The position numbers and the translations under genes were made by a program. This document shows, in pieces, positions 1 through 9,832 of a stretch of 64,000 bases of DNA. Position 1 is the first letter of the stretch, and each line of letters begins with the position of its first letter. The notes under the pieces are model-generated. The model was not told where the DNA came from. It made no database searches and saw nothing but the letters and a program-made list of their open reading frames with translations. Origin of the DNA: Brevundimonas sp. PAMC22021 (GTDB taxonomy: Bacteria > Pseudomonadota > Alphaproteobacteria > Caulobacterales > Caulobacteraceae); assembly GCF_019443405.1 (NCBI RefSeq), contig NZ_CP080376.1, positions 248,001 to 312,000 of the forward strand, written 5' to 3'.

Positions 1-2078
<2,078 letters not shown>

Positions 2079-2097
2079 GGCCGGAACAATACACGGC

Positions 2098-2126
2098 AAA
2101 GGCCCGGATAGATCGTCCGGGCCTTT
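2098..2126 (+). terminator. Probable intrinsic terminator after ctaD
   Basis: An 8-bp GC stem GGCCCGGA/TCCGGGCC (2101-2108 and 2116-2123) with a 7-base loop is flanked by AAA and TTT and followed by a TTTCGCTTT stretch. It sits 20 bp after the ctaD stop, so ctaB may be only partly co-transcribed with coxB-ctaD. Confidence 0.7.
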
Positions 2127-2192
2127 CGCTTTCGCCGTCATCGGACAGATGGTCCCGGCGACAGGACCTCGGGTTCGGAGTAGACAGCGCGC

Positions 2193-3185
2193 ATGGCGCA
2201 CAGCGAGGCGAGACAGGACGGACGGGCGAGCGCGATCTCGACCGCGCAGCCGGAGGACTTCTTTCAGCTGCTGAAGCCGCGCGTCATGTCGCTGGTGGTG
2301 TTCACCGCCGCGACGGGCCTGATCGTGGCCCAGACGCATGGCGGCGGGGCGCTGCATCCGCTGGCGGCCGCGATCGCCATCCTGTGCATCGCCTGCGGGG
2401 CGGGGGCCGCGGGCGCCCTGAACATGGCGCTGGAGGGCGAGACCGACGCCCTGATGCGGCGAACGCGCGGGCGGCCCGTGGCGGCCGGGCGGGTAAGGGG
2501 CCATGACGCCATGGCGTTCGGCGTCATCCTGTCGGTGTTTTCCGTGATGCTGCTGGGCATGACCGCCAACTGGCTGGCGGCGGGACTGCTGGCGATGACC
2601 GTGGTCTATTACGCCGGCTTCTACACCCTGCTGCTGAAGCGCAGGACGCCGCAGAATATCGTCATCGGCGGGGCGGCGGGGGCCTTTCCGCCGGTGATCG
2701 GCTGGGCGGCGGCGACGGGTACGGCCCCCTGGCAGGCGTGGCTGCTGTTTTTGATCATCTTCCTTTGGACGCCGCCGCACAGCTGGGCGCTGGCGCTGTA
2801 TTCGGCCGGAGACTACGCCAAGGCCGGCATTCCCATGATGCCGGTGGCCAGGGGCGCGCGATCGACCCGGCTGCAGATCCTGGTCTATTCGCTGCTGTTC
2901 GTGCCCGTGGCCATCGCGCCCGGGATCGTGGGTCCGGGCGGCGCGATCTATCTGGCCGTGGCGGTTCTAGGCGGCCTGGCGTTTCTGCTGCTGGCGCTGC
3001 GGCTGTTCCGCTCGCGGGCCGGCGACGAGCCGGACAAGGCCGAAGCGGTGGGGCGCGAGGCGGCGCTGTACGACGTGCGGGCGCAGGCCAAGCCGGCGCG
3101 CGACCTGTTCGCCTTTTCGATCCTTTATCTGATGGCCCTGTTCGCGGCGCTTCTGGTCGAGGCGCTGCCGGGGGTGGGAGGCTGA
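2193..3185 (+). CDS. ctaB: Protoheme IX farnesyltransferase (heme O synthase)
   Basis: Integral membrane UbiA-family prenyltransferase that adds a farnesyl group to heme B to make heme O, the precursor of heme A for the oxidase encoded alongside. The 330-residue protein has about nine hydrophobic segments. The first Asp-rich motif reads N-MALEGETDALMRRT (N-x3-E-x2-D type) with RGRPVAAGRV after it, and the second polar loop carries DYAKAGIPMMPV, both characteristic of CtaB/CyoE. The start at 2193 gives an N-terminal cytosolic tail before the first helix. It is followed at once by the small gene at 3191. Confidence 0.95.
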   Translation: MAHSEARQDGRASAISTAQPEDFFQLLKPRVMSLVVFTAATGLIVAQTHGGGALHPLAAAIAILCIACGAGAAGALNMALEGETDALMRRTRGRPVAAGRVRGHDAMAFGVILSVFSVMLLGMTANWLAAGLLAMTVVYYAGFYTLLLKRRTPQNIVIGGAAGAFPPVIGWAAATGTAPWQAWLLFLIIFLWTPPHSWALALYSAGDYAKAGIPMMPVARGARSTRLQILVYSLLFVPVAIAPGIVGPGGAIYLAVAVLGGLAFLLLALRLFRSRAGDEPDKAEAVGREAALYDVRAQAKPARDLFAFSILYLMALFAALLVEALPGVGG

Positions 3186-3190
3186 ACGCC

Positions 3191-3436
3191 ATGATCACGC
3201 TGAGCCCCGAGGAACTGGCGGCCCGCAAGCGCCGCAACCTGTGGATCGCGCTGGGGCTGGTCGCCTTTATCGTGCTGGTGTTCACCACCACCGTGCTGCG
3301 CCTGCACCAGAACCAGGACGACGCCGCCGCCACGGCCGAGCGCATGCGCGCGCAGGAGGCGGCGGGCACGAGCTTTTCTCCCCCCAGCGGCGCGCCGCCC
3401 CAGTCCGTCGCGGCCCGCCCGGAGACTCAGCGGTGA
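3191..3436 (+). CDS. Small single-pass membrane protein in the oxidase cluster (CoxF-like position)
   Basis: An 81-residue protein with a charged N-terminus (ELAARKRRN), one clear transmembrane helix at about residues 17-36, and a short polar Gln/Ala/Pro-rich tail. Its position, 5 bp after ctaB and overlapping ctaG by the sequence GTGA, matches the small hypothetical proteins found between ctaB and ctaG in many alphaproteobacterial oxidase operons. I recognise the position more than the sequence; a role in oxidase assembly is inferred from context. Translational coupling to ctaG is likely from the overlap. Confidence 0.8.
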   Translation: MITLSPEELAARKRRNLWIALGLVAFIVLVFTTTVLRLHQNQDDAAATAERMRAQEAAGTSFSPPSGAPPQSVAARPETQR

Positions 3437-3966
3437 ACCGCAAGAACCTGATCGCGCTGGCCTGCGTGCTGGCGGTGATGGGCATGACGGGCGCAGCCTT
3501 TGCGGCCGTGCCGCTGTACCGGCTGTTCTGCCAGGTGACCGGCTTTGACGGCACGACCATGCGGGCGGACAAGGCCTCGGACGTCGTGCTGGACGAGACG
3601 GTGCTGATCCGGTTCGACACCAATGTGCGCGACCTGCCCATGCGGTTCCGCGCCGAGCAGGTCAGCCAGCGGGTGCGGATCGGCGCCACCGGCATGGCCT
3701 ATTTCGACGTGACCAACACCTCGGACCAGCCGATCTACGCAACCGCCGCCTACAATGTCGTGCCCGAGCGGGCGGGCCCCTATTTTCAGAAGCTGCAGTG
3801 CTTCTGCTTCGACGGCCAGACCATCGCGCCGGGCGAGACGCGTCAGTTCCCGGTTCAGTATTTCATCGCCCCCGAGATCGCCACGGACCGTGAGGCGCAG
3901 GGCGTGCGCGAGATCACCCTGTCCTACACCTTCTATCCGACACAGGGTGCGGCGCAGGCGGGCTGA
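3433..3966 (+). CDS. ctaG: Cytochrome c oxidase assembly protein CtaG (Cox11-type)
   Basis: Periplasmic copper chaperone that delivers copper to the CuB site of subunit I. The protein has 177 residues: a single N-terminal membrane anchor (about residues 5-26) followed by the conserved VPLYRLFCQVTGF motif and, at about residue 122, the copper-binding CFCF motif in LQCFCFDGQ. The GTG start at 3433 overlaps the stop of the preceding gene (GTGA) and gives an N-terminus MNRKNLIALA typical of the family. Length and motifs are complete. Confidence 0.93.
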   Translation: MNRKNLIALACVLAVMGMTGAAFAAVPLYRLFCQVTGFDGTTMRADKASDVVLDETVLIRFDTNVRDLPMRFRAEQVSQRVRIGATGMAYFDVTNTSDQPIYATAAYNVVPERAGPYFQKLQCFCFDGQTIAPGETRQFPVQYFIAPEIATDREAQGVREITLSYTFYPTQGAAQAG

Positions 3967-4054
3967 TGCGCCAACCTCTGGCGCGGGTGAAAAGCCGCGG
4001 TTATAGCTGAAAAGAAAGGGCGGCCTCGCCGCCTGAGAGGGGAGAGGGATCCGC

Positions 4055-4960
4055 ATGGCCGACGCACACGCCAAGCCGCACCACGACTATCACCTGGTGG
4101 ACCCAAGCATCTGGCCGTTCGTGTCGTCGTTCGCCGCCTTTGTGATGTTTCTGGGCGCGGTGGTCTGGATGAAGGGCCTGGTTCCGGCCGGCAACGACGT
4201 CGCCGGGCAACTGCTGAGCGACGGCAAGCCGGCGCTGTTCTTTGCGGGGCTCGCGGGGGTGCTGATCTGCATGGCCGGCTGGTGGTCGGACGTGATCAAG
4301 GAAGGCCGCGTCGGCGACCACACGCCGGTGGTGTCGCTGGGCCTGCGCTACGGCATGATCCTGTTCATCGCCTCGGAGGTGATGTTCTTTGTCGCCTTCT
4401 TCTGGATGTTCTTCGACATGGCCCTGTTCCACGAGAGCCGGGCGCTGACGCCGGAGGTCGGAGCCTGGGCCGACACGGCCGCCGCCTGGTCCACCTGGCC
4501 GCCGCAGGGCGTCGAGGTGCTGAGCCCGTGGCAGCTGCCGCTTCTGAACACCGTGACCCTGCTGCTGTCCGGCTGCACCGTCACCTGGGCGCACCATGCG
4601 GTGCAGGTGGGCGACCGGGCCGGAGCCAGGCTGGCGCTGATCATCACCGTCGTGCTGGGCGTGCTGTTCACCTTCGTGCAGGCCTATGAATACAACCACA
4701 TCATCCACGAGAACCTGTTCTTCAACGAAGAGGCGCTGAACTCGGGCCTGTATGGTTCGGTGTTCTTCCTGGCCACGGGCTTTCACGGCTTCCACGTTCT
4801 GGTGGGAACGATCTTCCTGGCCGTCTGCCTGCTGCGCCTGATCAAGGGCCATCTGACGCCCGAGAAGCATTTCGGCTTCGAGGCGGCGGCCTGGTACTGG
4901 CATTTCGTGGACGTGGTCTGGCTGTTCCTGTTCGCCTTCGTCTACGTCGTCTTCGGTTGA
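4055..4960 (+). CDS. ctaE: Cytochrome c oxidase subunit III
   Basis: Non-catalytic core subunit of the aa3 oxidase; it stabilises subunit I and contributes to the oxygen channel. 301 residues with seven hydrophobic segments. Landmarks include the WW segment near residue 73, FIASEVMFFVAFFWMFF in helix III, the loop ending in STWPPQGVE, and the C-terminal AWYWHFVDVVWLFLF. It is slightly longer than many homologues because of the loop after helix III. A purine-rich GAGAGGGATCCGC ribosome site precedes the ATG. An 88-bp gap separates it from ctaG. Confidence 0.96.
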   Translation: MADAHAKPHHDYHLVDPSIWPFVSSFAAFVMFLGAVVWMKGLVPAGNDVAGQLLSDGKPALFFAGLAGVLICMAGWWSDVIKEGRVGDHTPVVSLGLRYGMILFIASEVMFFVAFFWMFFDMALFHESRALTPEVGAWADTAAAWSTWPPQGVEVLSPWQLPLLNTVTLLLSGCTVTWAHHAVQVGDRAGARLALIITVVLGVLFTFVQAYEYNHIIHENLFFNEEALNSGLYGSVFFLATGFHGFHVLVGTIFLAVCLLRLIKGHLTPEKHFGFEAAAWYWHFVDVVWLFLFAFVYVVFG

Positions 4961-4977
4961 TCGAAGGGCGGGTCTCG

Positions 4978-5004
4978 CGCTCCTCCCTCAGAGGGGGAGG
5001 AGCG
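4978..5004 (+). promoter_or_regulatory. Hairpin that contains the SURF1 ribosome binding site
   Basis: CGCTCCTCCC (4978-4987) and GGGAGGAGCG (4995-5004) form a perfect 10-bp stem with a 7-base loop. The right arm is the only Shine-Dalgarno sequence for the TTG start at 5010, so the folded RNA would hide it. The arms resemble the CTCCTCCC ends of the palindromic repeats at 17829, 22714 and 24753. Confidence 0.55.
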
Positions 5005-5009
5005 GCGTC

Positions 5010-5711
5010 TTGAGGCGGTTTTCGTGGCTGCTGACGGCGCTGGTGCTGCCGCTGGTCGGCGTGCTGGTCGCGCTGGGCATGTGGCAGGTCGAGCGGCTGC
5101 GCTGGAAGGAAGGGCTGATCGACGCGGCGGCTGCGGCGCAGGGGCGTGCGCCCGCGCCGCTGGGAGAGGTGCTGGCGGGCGGCGCCCCCGAGTTCCGGCG
5201 CGTGATCGTCGCCTGTCCTGGCCTCGCCACCGCGCCTTTCGTCGAGCTGCAAAGCATTCTGGATGGCGAGGCGGGCGTTCGGCTGGTGTCGGCCTGCCGG
5301 CCGGCGGGTGAAGACTTCACGCTGCTGGTGGACCGGGGCTTCGTCGCCGACGGCGTGACGGACCGACCGCGCGTGCTGCCCTCCACCCTACCGGGCGTGA
5401 TCGTGGGCGAACTGCGCACGCCGCCGAACCCCAGCCCCATGGCGCCACAGCCGGCGAACGGGCGCTTCTACACGCGGGACGGCGCGGCCATGGCGCGGGC
5501 GCTGGGCGTCGAAGGTTCGCTGCGTCCCGAGGTGGTGTTCGCCGTCAGCACGGCCAATCCCGAGACGCCGGCCCTGCGCCCCTCCGCGCCGCCGCCGGCG
5601 TTCTCGAACAACCACCTGGGGTACGCCCTGACGTGGTTCGGGCTGGCGATCGCGCTGGTCGGCTTTTATGCAGCGCTGCTGCGTCGGCGCCTGAAGAAAG
5701 AGCTCCCCTGA
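5010..5711 (+). CDS. SURF1 family oxidase assembly protein
   Basis: SURF1 proteins help insert heme A into cytochrome oxidase subunit I. The 233-residue protein has the two-helix layout of the family: an N-terminal helix at about residues 5-22 (WLLTALVLPLVGVLVALG, followed by MWQVERLRWK) and a C-terminal helix at about 202-223 preceded by NNHLGYALTWFGLA. The periplasmic middle contains VDRGFV and the LRTPPNPSPM segment. The start is a TTG after GGGGGAGGAG; no ATG gives the conserved N-terminus. It closes the oxidase cluster. Confidence 0.92.
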   Translation: MRRFSWLLTALVLPLVGVLVALGMWQVERLRWKEGLIDAAAAAQGRAPAPLGEVLAGGAPEFRRVIVACPGLATAPFVELQSILDGEAGVRLVSACRPAGEDFTLLVDRGFVADGVTDRPRVLPSTLPGVIVGELRTPPNPSPMAPQPANGRFYTRDGAAMARALGVEGSLRPEVVFAVSTANPETPALRPSAPPPAFSNNHLGYALTWFGLAIALVGFYAALLRRRLKKELP

Positions 5712-6976
5712 CCCATCGTCTTCACACCCTGTCCAACGGCGTGCGCGTCGTGTGCGATCCCATGCCGGGCCTCAAGACCCTGGCGGTCGTCGTGGCCGTG
5801 AAGGGCGGCGCGCGGTGGGAGAACGAGGCGCGGTCCGGCTGGTCGCATCTGCTGGAGCACCTGGTGTTCAAGGGCGCCGGCGACATGGCCGCGCGCGAGA
5901 TCGTGGAGCGGATCGAGGCGGAAGGCGGTTCGATCAACGCCGCCACCGGCTATGAACGCACCAGCTTCGAGGTGCGGGGGCTCGAGGGCTCGCTCGGCCT
6001 GTCGATGCAGGTCCTGTCGGACCTCCTGTTCCGGCCGACGCTCGACGCCGAAGAGATCGAGCGCGAAAAGGACGTGGTGGCCCAGGAGATCGCCGAGGCC
6101 TTCGACACGCCCGACGACCATGTGTTCGAAATGGCCCAGACCCAGGCCTTTGCCGGCCAGCCGCTGGGTCGGCCGATCCTGGGTTCGAACGACAGCCTGC
6201 GGCCGGTGGACCGTGAGGGAATCGAGGGCTGGCGGCGCGCGCTGTATGCGCCCGAGCGGATGGTGGTGACGGCGTCCGGCGCGGTGGACGAGGCCGAGCT
6301 GCTGGCGCTGGCCGAGCGCTGGTTCGGGGCTGAGCCGCGCGCGGGCGACCGCACAACGCCGGAGGCCGCGCGCTTTACCGGCGGCCATGATCGGCTGAGC
6401 CGGCGGATCGAGCAGTCGAACCTGGTGTTCCAGCTCCCGGCCCTCGCCGCCGTCGACCCGGCGCTGCCGACGATGCGGCTGTTCGGAGAAATCCTGGGCG
6501 GCGGCATGGCCTCGCGCCTGTTCCAGAGCGCGCGCGAGGAGCGGGGGCTGGCCTACGCCATCGACGCCTATCAAGAGGCCTATGAGGACACGGGCGTCCT
6601 TGGGATCTATGCGGGCGCGGCGGCGGATCGGGCGACAGCGCTGGCCGAAGTGGCCGCCGCGGAGGTGCGCGGGCTGGTCGAGCAGGGCCCCACGGACGCC
6701 GAACTGTCGCGCGCCAAAGCGGTGCTGAAGGGCGGCCTATGGATGGCCGACGAGAATCCGATGAGCCGGGCCGGTCGCGCGGCGGCCCAGACGCTGATCT
6801 TCGGCGCGCCGATACCGACGGACGTTTCCGTCGCGCAGATGGAGGCGGTCACGGGCGAGGACCTGCGGGCGGTCGGGGCGCGGCTGCTGGAAGGCGGGCG
6901 GGCGGCGACGGCGGTGCTGGGGCCGAAGTCGGGCGCCGCCGCGGGCGAGGCTTTTTCGCGGGCGCTGTTCGACTGA
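5708..6976 (+). CDS. M16 family zinc metallopeptidase (processing-peptidase-like)
   Basis: Zinc protease of the pitrilysin/mitochondrial processing peptidase family. The inverted zinc motif HLLEH (about residues 48-52) is followed by the downstream Glu in EIAEAF. The second half-barrel has GGGMASRLFQSAREERGLAYAID, the usual substrate-holding segment. About 422 residues. Start choice is difficult: homologues begin close to THRLHTLSNGVRV, and the only codon at that place is CTG at 5708, which overlaps the SURF1 stop as CTGA. The alternative GTG at 5633 would add a 25-residue Ala/Arg-rich N-terminus translated from within SURF1. I prefer CTG 5708. Confidence 0.85.
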   Translation: MTHRLHTLSNGVRVVCDPMPGLKTLAVVVAVKGGARWENEARSGWSHLLEHLVFKGAGDMAAREIVERIEAEGGSINAATGYERTSFEVRGLEGSLGLSMQVLSDLLFRPTLDAEEIEREKDVVAQEIAEAFDTPDDHVFEMAQTQAFAGQPLGRPILGSNDSLRPVDREGIEGWRRALYAPERMVVTASGAVDEAELLALAERWFGAEPRAGDRTTPEAARFTGGHDRLSRRIEQSNLVFQLPALAAVDPALPTMRLFGEILGGGMASRLFQSAREERGLAYAIDAYQEAYEDTGVLGIYAGAAADRATALAEVAAAEVRGLVEQGPTDAELSRAKAVLKGGLWMADENPMSRAGRAAAQTLIFGAPIPTDVSVAQMEAVTGEDLRAVGARLLEGGRAATAVLGPKSGAAAGEAFSRALFD

Positions 6977-7035
6977 GGCCCGTCGTCAGCGGGGGACTTG
7001 GAGACTGGCGTGCCGAGCCGCTACAGTCCGTCTCC

Positions 7036-7626
7036 ATGGCGCTTCTGGACTGGATGAGCGACGGCGCAAACGCCTGGGTGCGGGGCAATGGCGTGCGCCT
7101 GCGCAGCCCGCGTCCGGCCGACTATGAGGCGTGGTCGGCGCTGCGCCACGACAGCCGCCGCTATCTGCAGCCATGGGAGCCGCGCTGGCCCGAGGACGAC
7201 CTGTCCAAGGCCGCGTTCAAGCGCAGGCTGTCGATCTATCAGCGCGAGACGGAGCTGGGGACCGCCCTGCCGATGTTCGTGTTCGACGCCGCGGGGCACG
7301 AACTGTTCGGCGCGGTGACCCTGTCCAATGTGCGCCGGGGCGTGGCCGAGACCGGCACGCTCGGCTACTGGATCGGCCAGCCCTTCGCCGGGCGCGGCCA
7401 TGCGACGGCGGCGGTCAGCGCCATGGCGCGCCATGCCTTCGCGCGCCTGCGGCTGCACCGGCTGGAGGCGGCCTGCCTGCCGACCAACCTCGCCTCGCGC
7501 CGGGTGCTGGAAAAGTCGGGCTTTCGTCACGAGGGGCAGGCGAGGGCTTATCTTAAAATTAACGGCGAATGGGCAGATCATCTGCTGTTCGGCCTGCTCG
7601 AGGACGAAGTGGATCACGGCGGCTGA
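7036..7626 (+). CDS. GNAT N-acetyltransferase, RimJ/RimL type
   Basis: A 196-residue acetyl-CoA-dependent acetyltransferase resembling the ribosomal-protein alanine acetyltransferases. The N-terminal part has VRLRSPRPADYEAW, the middle beta strands end in FGAVTLSNV, and the acetyl-CoA pyrophosphate loop reads GQPFAGRGHATAAV (about residues 115-128). The C-terminal LHRLEAACLPTNLASRRVLEKSGF is typical of RimJ/RimL proteins. The ATG at 7036 is the first that gives a family-like N-terminus. Its place between the M16 peptidase and the PdeA-like gene matches the order I recall from Caulobacter. Substrate unknown. Confidence 0.88.
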   Translation: MALLDWMSDGANAWVRGNGVRLRSPRPADYEAWSALRHDSRRYLQPWEPRWPEDDLSKAAFKRRLSIYQRETELGTALPMFVFDAAGHELFGAVTLSNVRRGVAETGTLGYWIGQPFAGRGHATAAVSAMARHAFARLRLHRLEAACLPTNLASRRVLEKSGFRHEGQARAYLKINGEWADHLLFGLLEDEVDHGG

Positions 7627-7652
7627 CCGGCCGTCAGGAGGGGCGACAGGCC

Positions 7653-9320
7653 TTGAACGCGCGAGCCCGATCGCTGGCCTGGGACGCCACGACCTCCATC
7701 GAGGCGCTGGCCGCGGCCGATACGGCGCTGTGGGTGTGGACGCCCGGCGAGGACCAGTTGCGTTTCACCGGCGCGACCCGATCGCTGGGCCTGGGGCCGC
7801 TGGCGCCAGATTGCTCGGCGGCGGGCTTTGTCGCTTTGGCCCTGCCGCAGGACCGCAGCCTGGCCGAGCGGATGCTGAAGCCCCAGGAGGAGGGGACCGA
7901 GGTCGCCGTGCGCCTGCGCATGCGCGGCGCCGAGACCTGCCTGTGGCGCGGCGTGTGGCTGGAGGACGGGCTGCGCGCGGCGGGTGTCGTGGCGCTGGAA
8001 ACCAAGTTCGCGGGCTCGGACCGCGACACGCTGACCGGCCTGCTGGACCGCCGCACCTTTCTGCAGCGCGTGGGCGAGATGCTGGTCCAGCCCGGCGACT
8101 ATGAGCTGGTGGTCGGCGACGTCGACCGGATGCGTCGGCTGAACGAGGCGCTGGGGCACGAACGGGCGGACCTGGTGCTGTCGGCGCTGGGCTCGCGGCT
8201 GGCGGCCGCCTTCACGGCCGAAGCGGCGCAGGCGCGGATCGGCGAGGACGAGTTCGCGGTGCTGGCCAAGAAGGGCGGCGGGTCGGTGTCGCTGCGCATG
8301 CGCGAGGCGCTGGAGCAGCCGCTGCGGGTCGCGGGCTTCGACATCTATCCGACGGTGTCGATCGGCGCCCTGCAGGTCGAGGGCGGGCCGGATGCGCCGG
8401 ATGCGGCCGAGCTGCTGCGCCGGGTCGAACTGGCGGTGGAATCGGCCAAGAGCGCCGGGCGGGGCGGGTCGGCGGCCTATGGTCGGGCGCTGGAAAGCGA
8501 CTCGCTCAGCCGGCTGGCGCTGGAAGCGGATCTGCGCAACGCCTTCCTGCGCGGCGAGATCGTGCCCTTCTTCCAGCCGATCGTGAACCTGAACACCGGC
8601 GCCGTCGCGGGCTTCGAGGCGCTGGCGCGCTGGCGTCACCCACGCCGGGGGCTGGTGCCGCCCGACGAGTTCCTGGGCCTGACCGACGACCTGGGCATGA
8701 TGAACGAGCTCGGTCTGCTGATGATGACGGAATCGTCGCGTCAGCTGGCGGAATGGCTGCGCAGGCATCCGTCGGCCGGCGAACTGTTCTGCAGCGTCAA
8801 CTTGTCGGTTGGAGAGATCGAGCGGCCGCACCTGGTGGAGGACGTGCAGCGCATCATCGCCGACACGGGCCTGCCGCGCGGCGCGCTGAAGCTCGAGGTC
8901 ACCGAAGGCGACATCATGCGCGATACGGCCAAGGCGGCCGAGGTGCTGACGCGCCTGAAGGCGGTCGGGGCGTCGCTGGCGCTGGACGACTTCGGCACCG
9001 GCTTCTCGTCGCTGAGCTATCTGGCGCGCCTGCCGTTCGACACGCTGAAGATCGACCGGTATTTCGTGCTGACCATGAACAAGGACGAGGGCTCGGCCAA
9101 GATCGTCAAGTCGGTGGTCAATCTGGGACGTGACCTGTCGCTGGAGGTCGTGGCCGAGGGCGTCGAGAACGCCGAGCTGGCGCGCCTGCTGCTGGAGGCG
9201 CAATGCCACTATGGTCAGGGCTTCGGCTATGCGCCCGCGCTGCCGGCGCAGGAGGCCGAGGTCTATCTGGCCGAGTCGCTGGCGGACGGCGCCGCGCCGC
9301 TGAAGCAGCGTTCCGCCTGA
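7653..9320 (+). CDS. pdeA: PdeA-like c-di-GMP phosphodiesterase (PAS - GEDEF - EAL)
   Basis: A 555-residue protein that probably hydrolyses cyclic di-GMP. Order of parts: an N-terminal PAS-like region (about 10-110), a GGDEF domain whose signature is GEDEF (about 197-201), and a complete EAL domain with FEALARW (about 318), LKLEVTEGDIM, LDDFGTGFSSLSYL, KIDR and EVVAEGVE. In Caulobacter PdeA (CC3396) the same GEDEF variant is reported to bind GTP and stimulate the EAL domain rather than make c-di-GMP; orthology is supported by the matching neighbours. The TTG start at 7653 follows AGGAGGGG with good spacing. Unlike Caulobacter PdeA as I remember it, the C-terminus ends KQRSA. Confidence 0.85.
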   Translation: MNARARSLAWDATTSIEALAAADTALWVWTPGEDQLRFTGATRSLGLGPLAPDCSAAGFVALALPQDRSLAERMLKPQEEGTEVAVRLRMRGAETCLWRGVWLEDGLRAAGVVALETKFAGSDRDTLTGLLDRRTFLQRVGEMLVQPGDYELVVGDVDRMRRLNEALGHERADLVLSALGSRLAAAFTAEAAQARIGEDEFAVLAKKGGGSVSLRMREALEQPLRVAGFDIYPTVSIGALQVEGGPDAPDAAELLRRVELAVESAKSAGRGGSAAYGRALESDSLSRLALEADLRNAFLRGEIVPFFQPIVNLNTGAVAGFEALARWRHPRRGLVPPDEFLGLTDDLGMMNELGLLMMTESSRQLAEWLRRHPSAGELFCSVNLSVGEIERPHLVEDVQRIIADTGLPRGALKLEVTEGDIMRDTAKAAEVLTRLKAVGASLALDDFGTGFSSLSYLARLPFDTLKIDRYFVLTMNKDEGSAKIVKSVVNLGRDLSLEVVAEGVENAELARLLLEAQCHYGQGFGYAPALPAQEAEVYLAESLADGAAPLKQRSA

Positions 9321-9326
9321 CGCCGG

Positions 9327-9506
9327 CTACGGCTGCTGTTTGAAGGTGTCGCCGACCTCGGTGGCGTCCGGGCCGTCCGGACCGGCCGACCGCTGTTCCA
9401 CCGCCGCATTGTCCTTGACCGCCTTGTCCGAGGTGGAGGCGTCGGGCCTGCCCAGCGGAATGGCGCCGTTCTCGTCGCGGCCCTTGGTCTGGTTCTTGTC
9501 GTCCAT
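9327..9506 (-). CDS. Small hydrophilic protein, unknown function
   Basis: A 59-residue, strongly polar protein (MDDKNQTKGRDENG...) without cysteines, membrane segment or recognisable domain; probably intrinsically disordered. The start is supported by AGAGGAGACACCC directly upstream of the ATG. It is divergent from another small gene at 9614, and the 107-bp spacer has a general-stress-type promoter. By context it may be a stress-induced protein; no function is recognised. Confidence 0.6.
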   Translation of the reverse strand: MDDKNQTKGRDENGAIPLGRPDASTSDKAVKDNAAVEQRSAGPDGPDATEVGDTFKQQP

Positions 9507-9556
9507 GGGTGTCTCCTCTGCGGGGACACAGCGGATGGGTGCGCAGGCGGGTTCCC

Positions 9557-9581
9557 GGAACGGCGCGCGCCGGCGCCCGTT
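9557..9581 (+). promoter_or_regulatory. General-stress (EcfG/SigT-type) promoter
   Basis: GGAAC at 9557-9561 and CGTT at 9578-9581 are separated by exactly 16 bases, matching the GGAAC-N16/17-CGTT consensus of the alphaproteobacterial general-stress ECF sigma factor as I recall it. It points at the 70-residue gene at 9614. The -35 element lies in the palindrome GTTCCCGGAAC (9551-9561), whose other half gives GGAAC-N17-CGCT toward the small gene ending at 9327, a weaker match. Confidence 0.65.
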
Positions 9582-9613
9582 GACCCATCCTGAGATCAGC
9601 AGGAGACGCCTGG

Positions 9614-9826
9614 ATGAAGACCTATCGCGTGACCGTCGGCGAAGAAGGCGGCTCGACCCGCGAGCTTCTTGTGCCGTCAAAGACCGACATTCAGGCGGGC
9701 GATGCGGCCATGACCCAGATGCAGCCGGGCGAAAGCATCCTGAAGATCGAGGTCGACGAGGACGCCGAAGGCCCGCTGAACGTCGAACCGGCCGGCACTC
9801 AGACGCACCCCGACCAGATTACCTGA
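9614..9826 (+). CDS. Small acidic protein, unknown function, probably stress-induced
   Basis: A 70-residue protein (MKTYRVTVGEEG...) predicted to be mostly beta strand with an acidic patch DEDAEGP near the C-terminus. The ATG is preceded by CAGGAGACGCCTGG. The promoter directly upstream has a GGAAC-N16-CGTT element, so expression under general stress is likely. I do not recognise a family. It stands opposite the small gene 9327-9506 and converges on the YqgE gene, with only 6 bp between the two stop codons. Confidence 0.7.
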   Translation: MKTYRVTVGEEGGSTRELLVPSKTDIQAGDAAMTQMQPGESILKIEVDEDAEGPLNVEPAGTQTHPDQIT

Positions 9827-9832
9827 TCCGCG

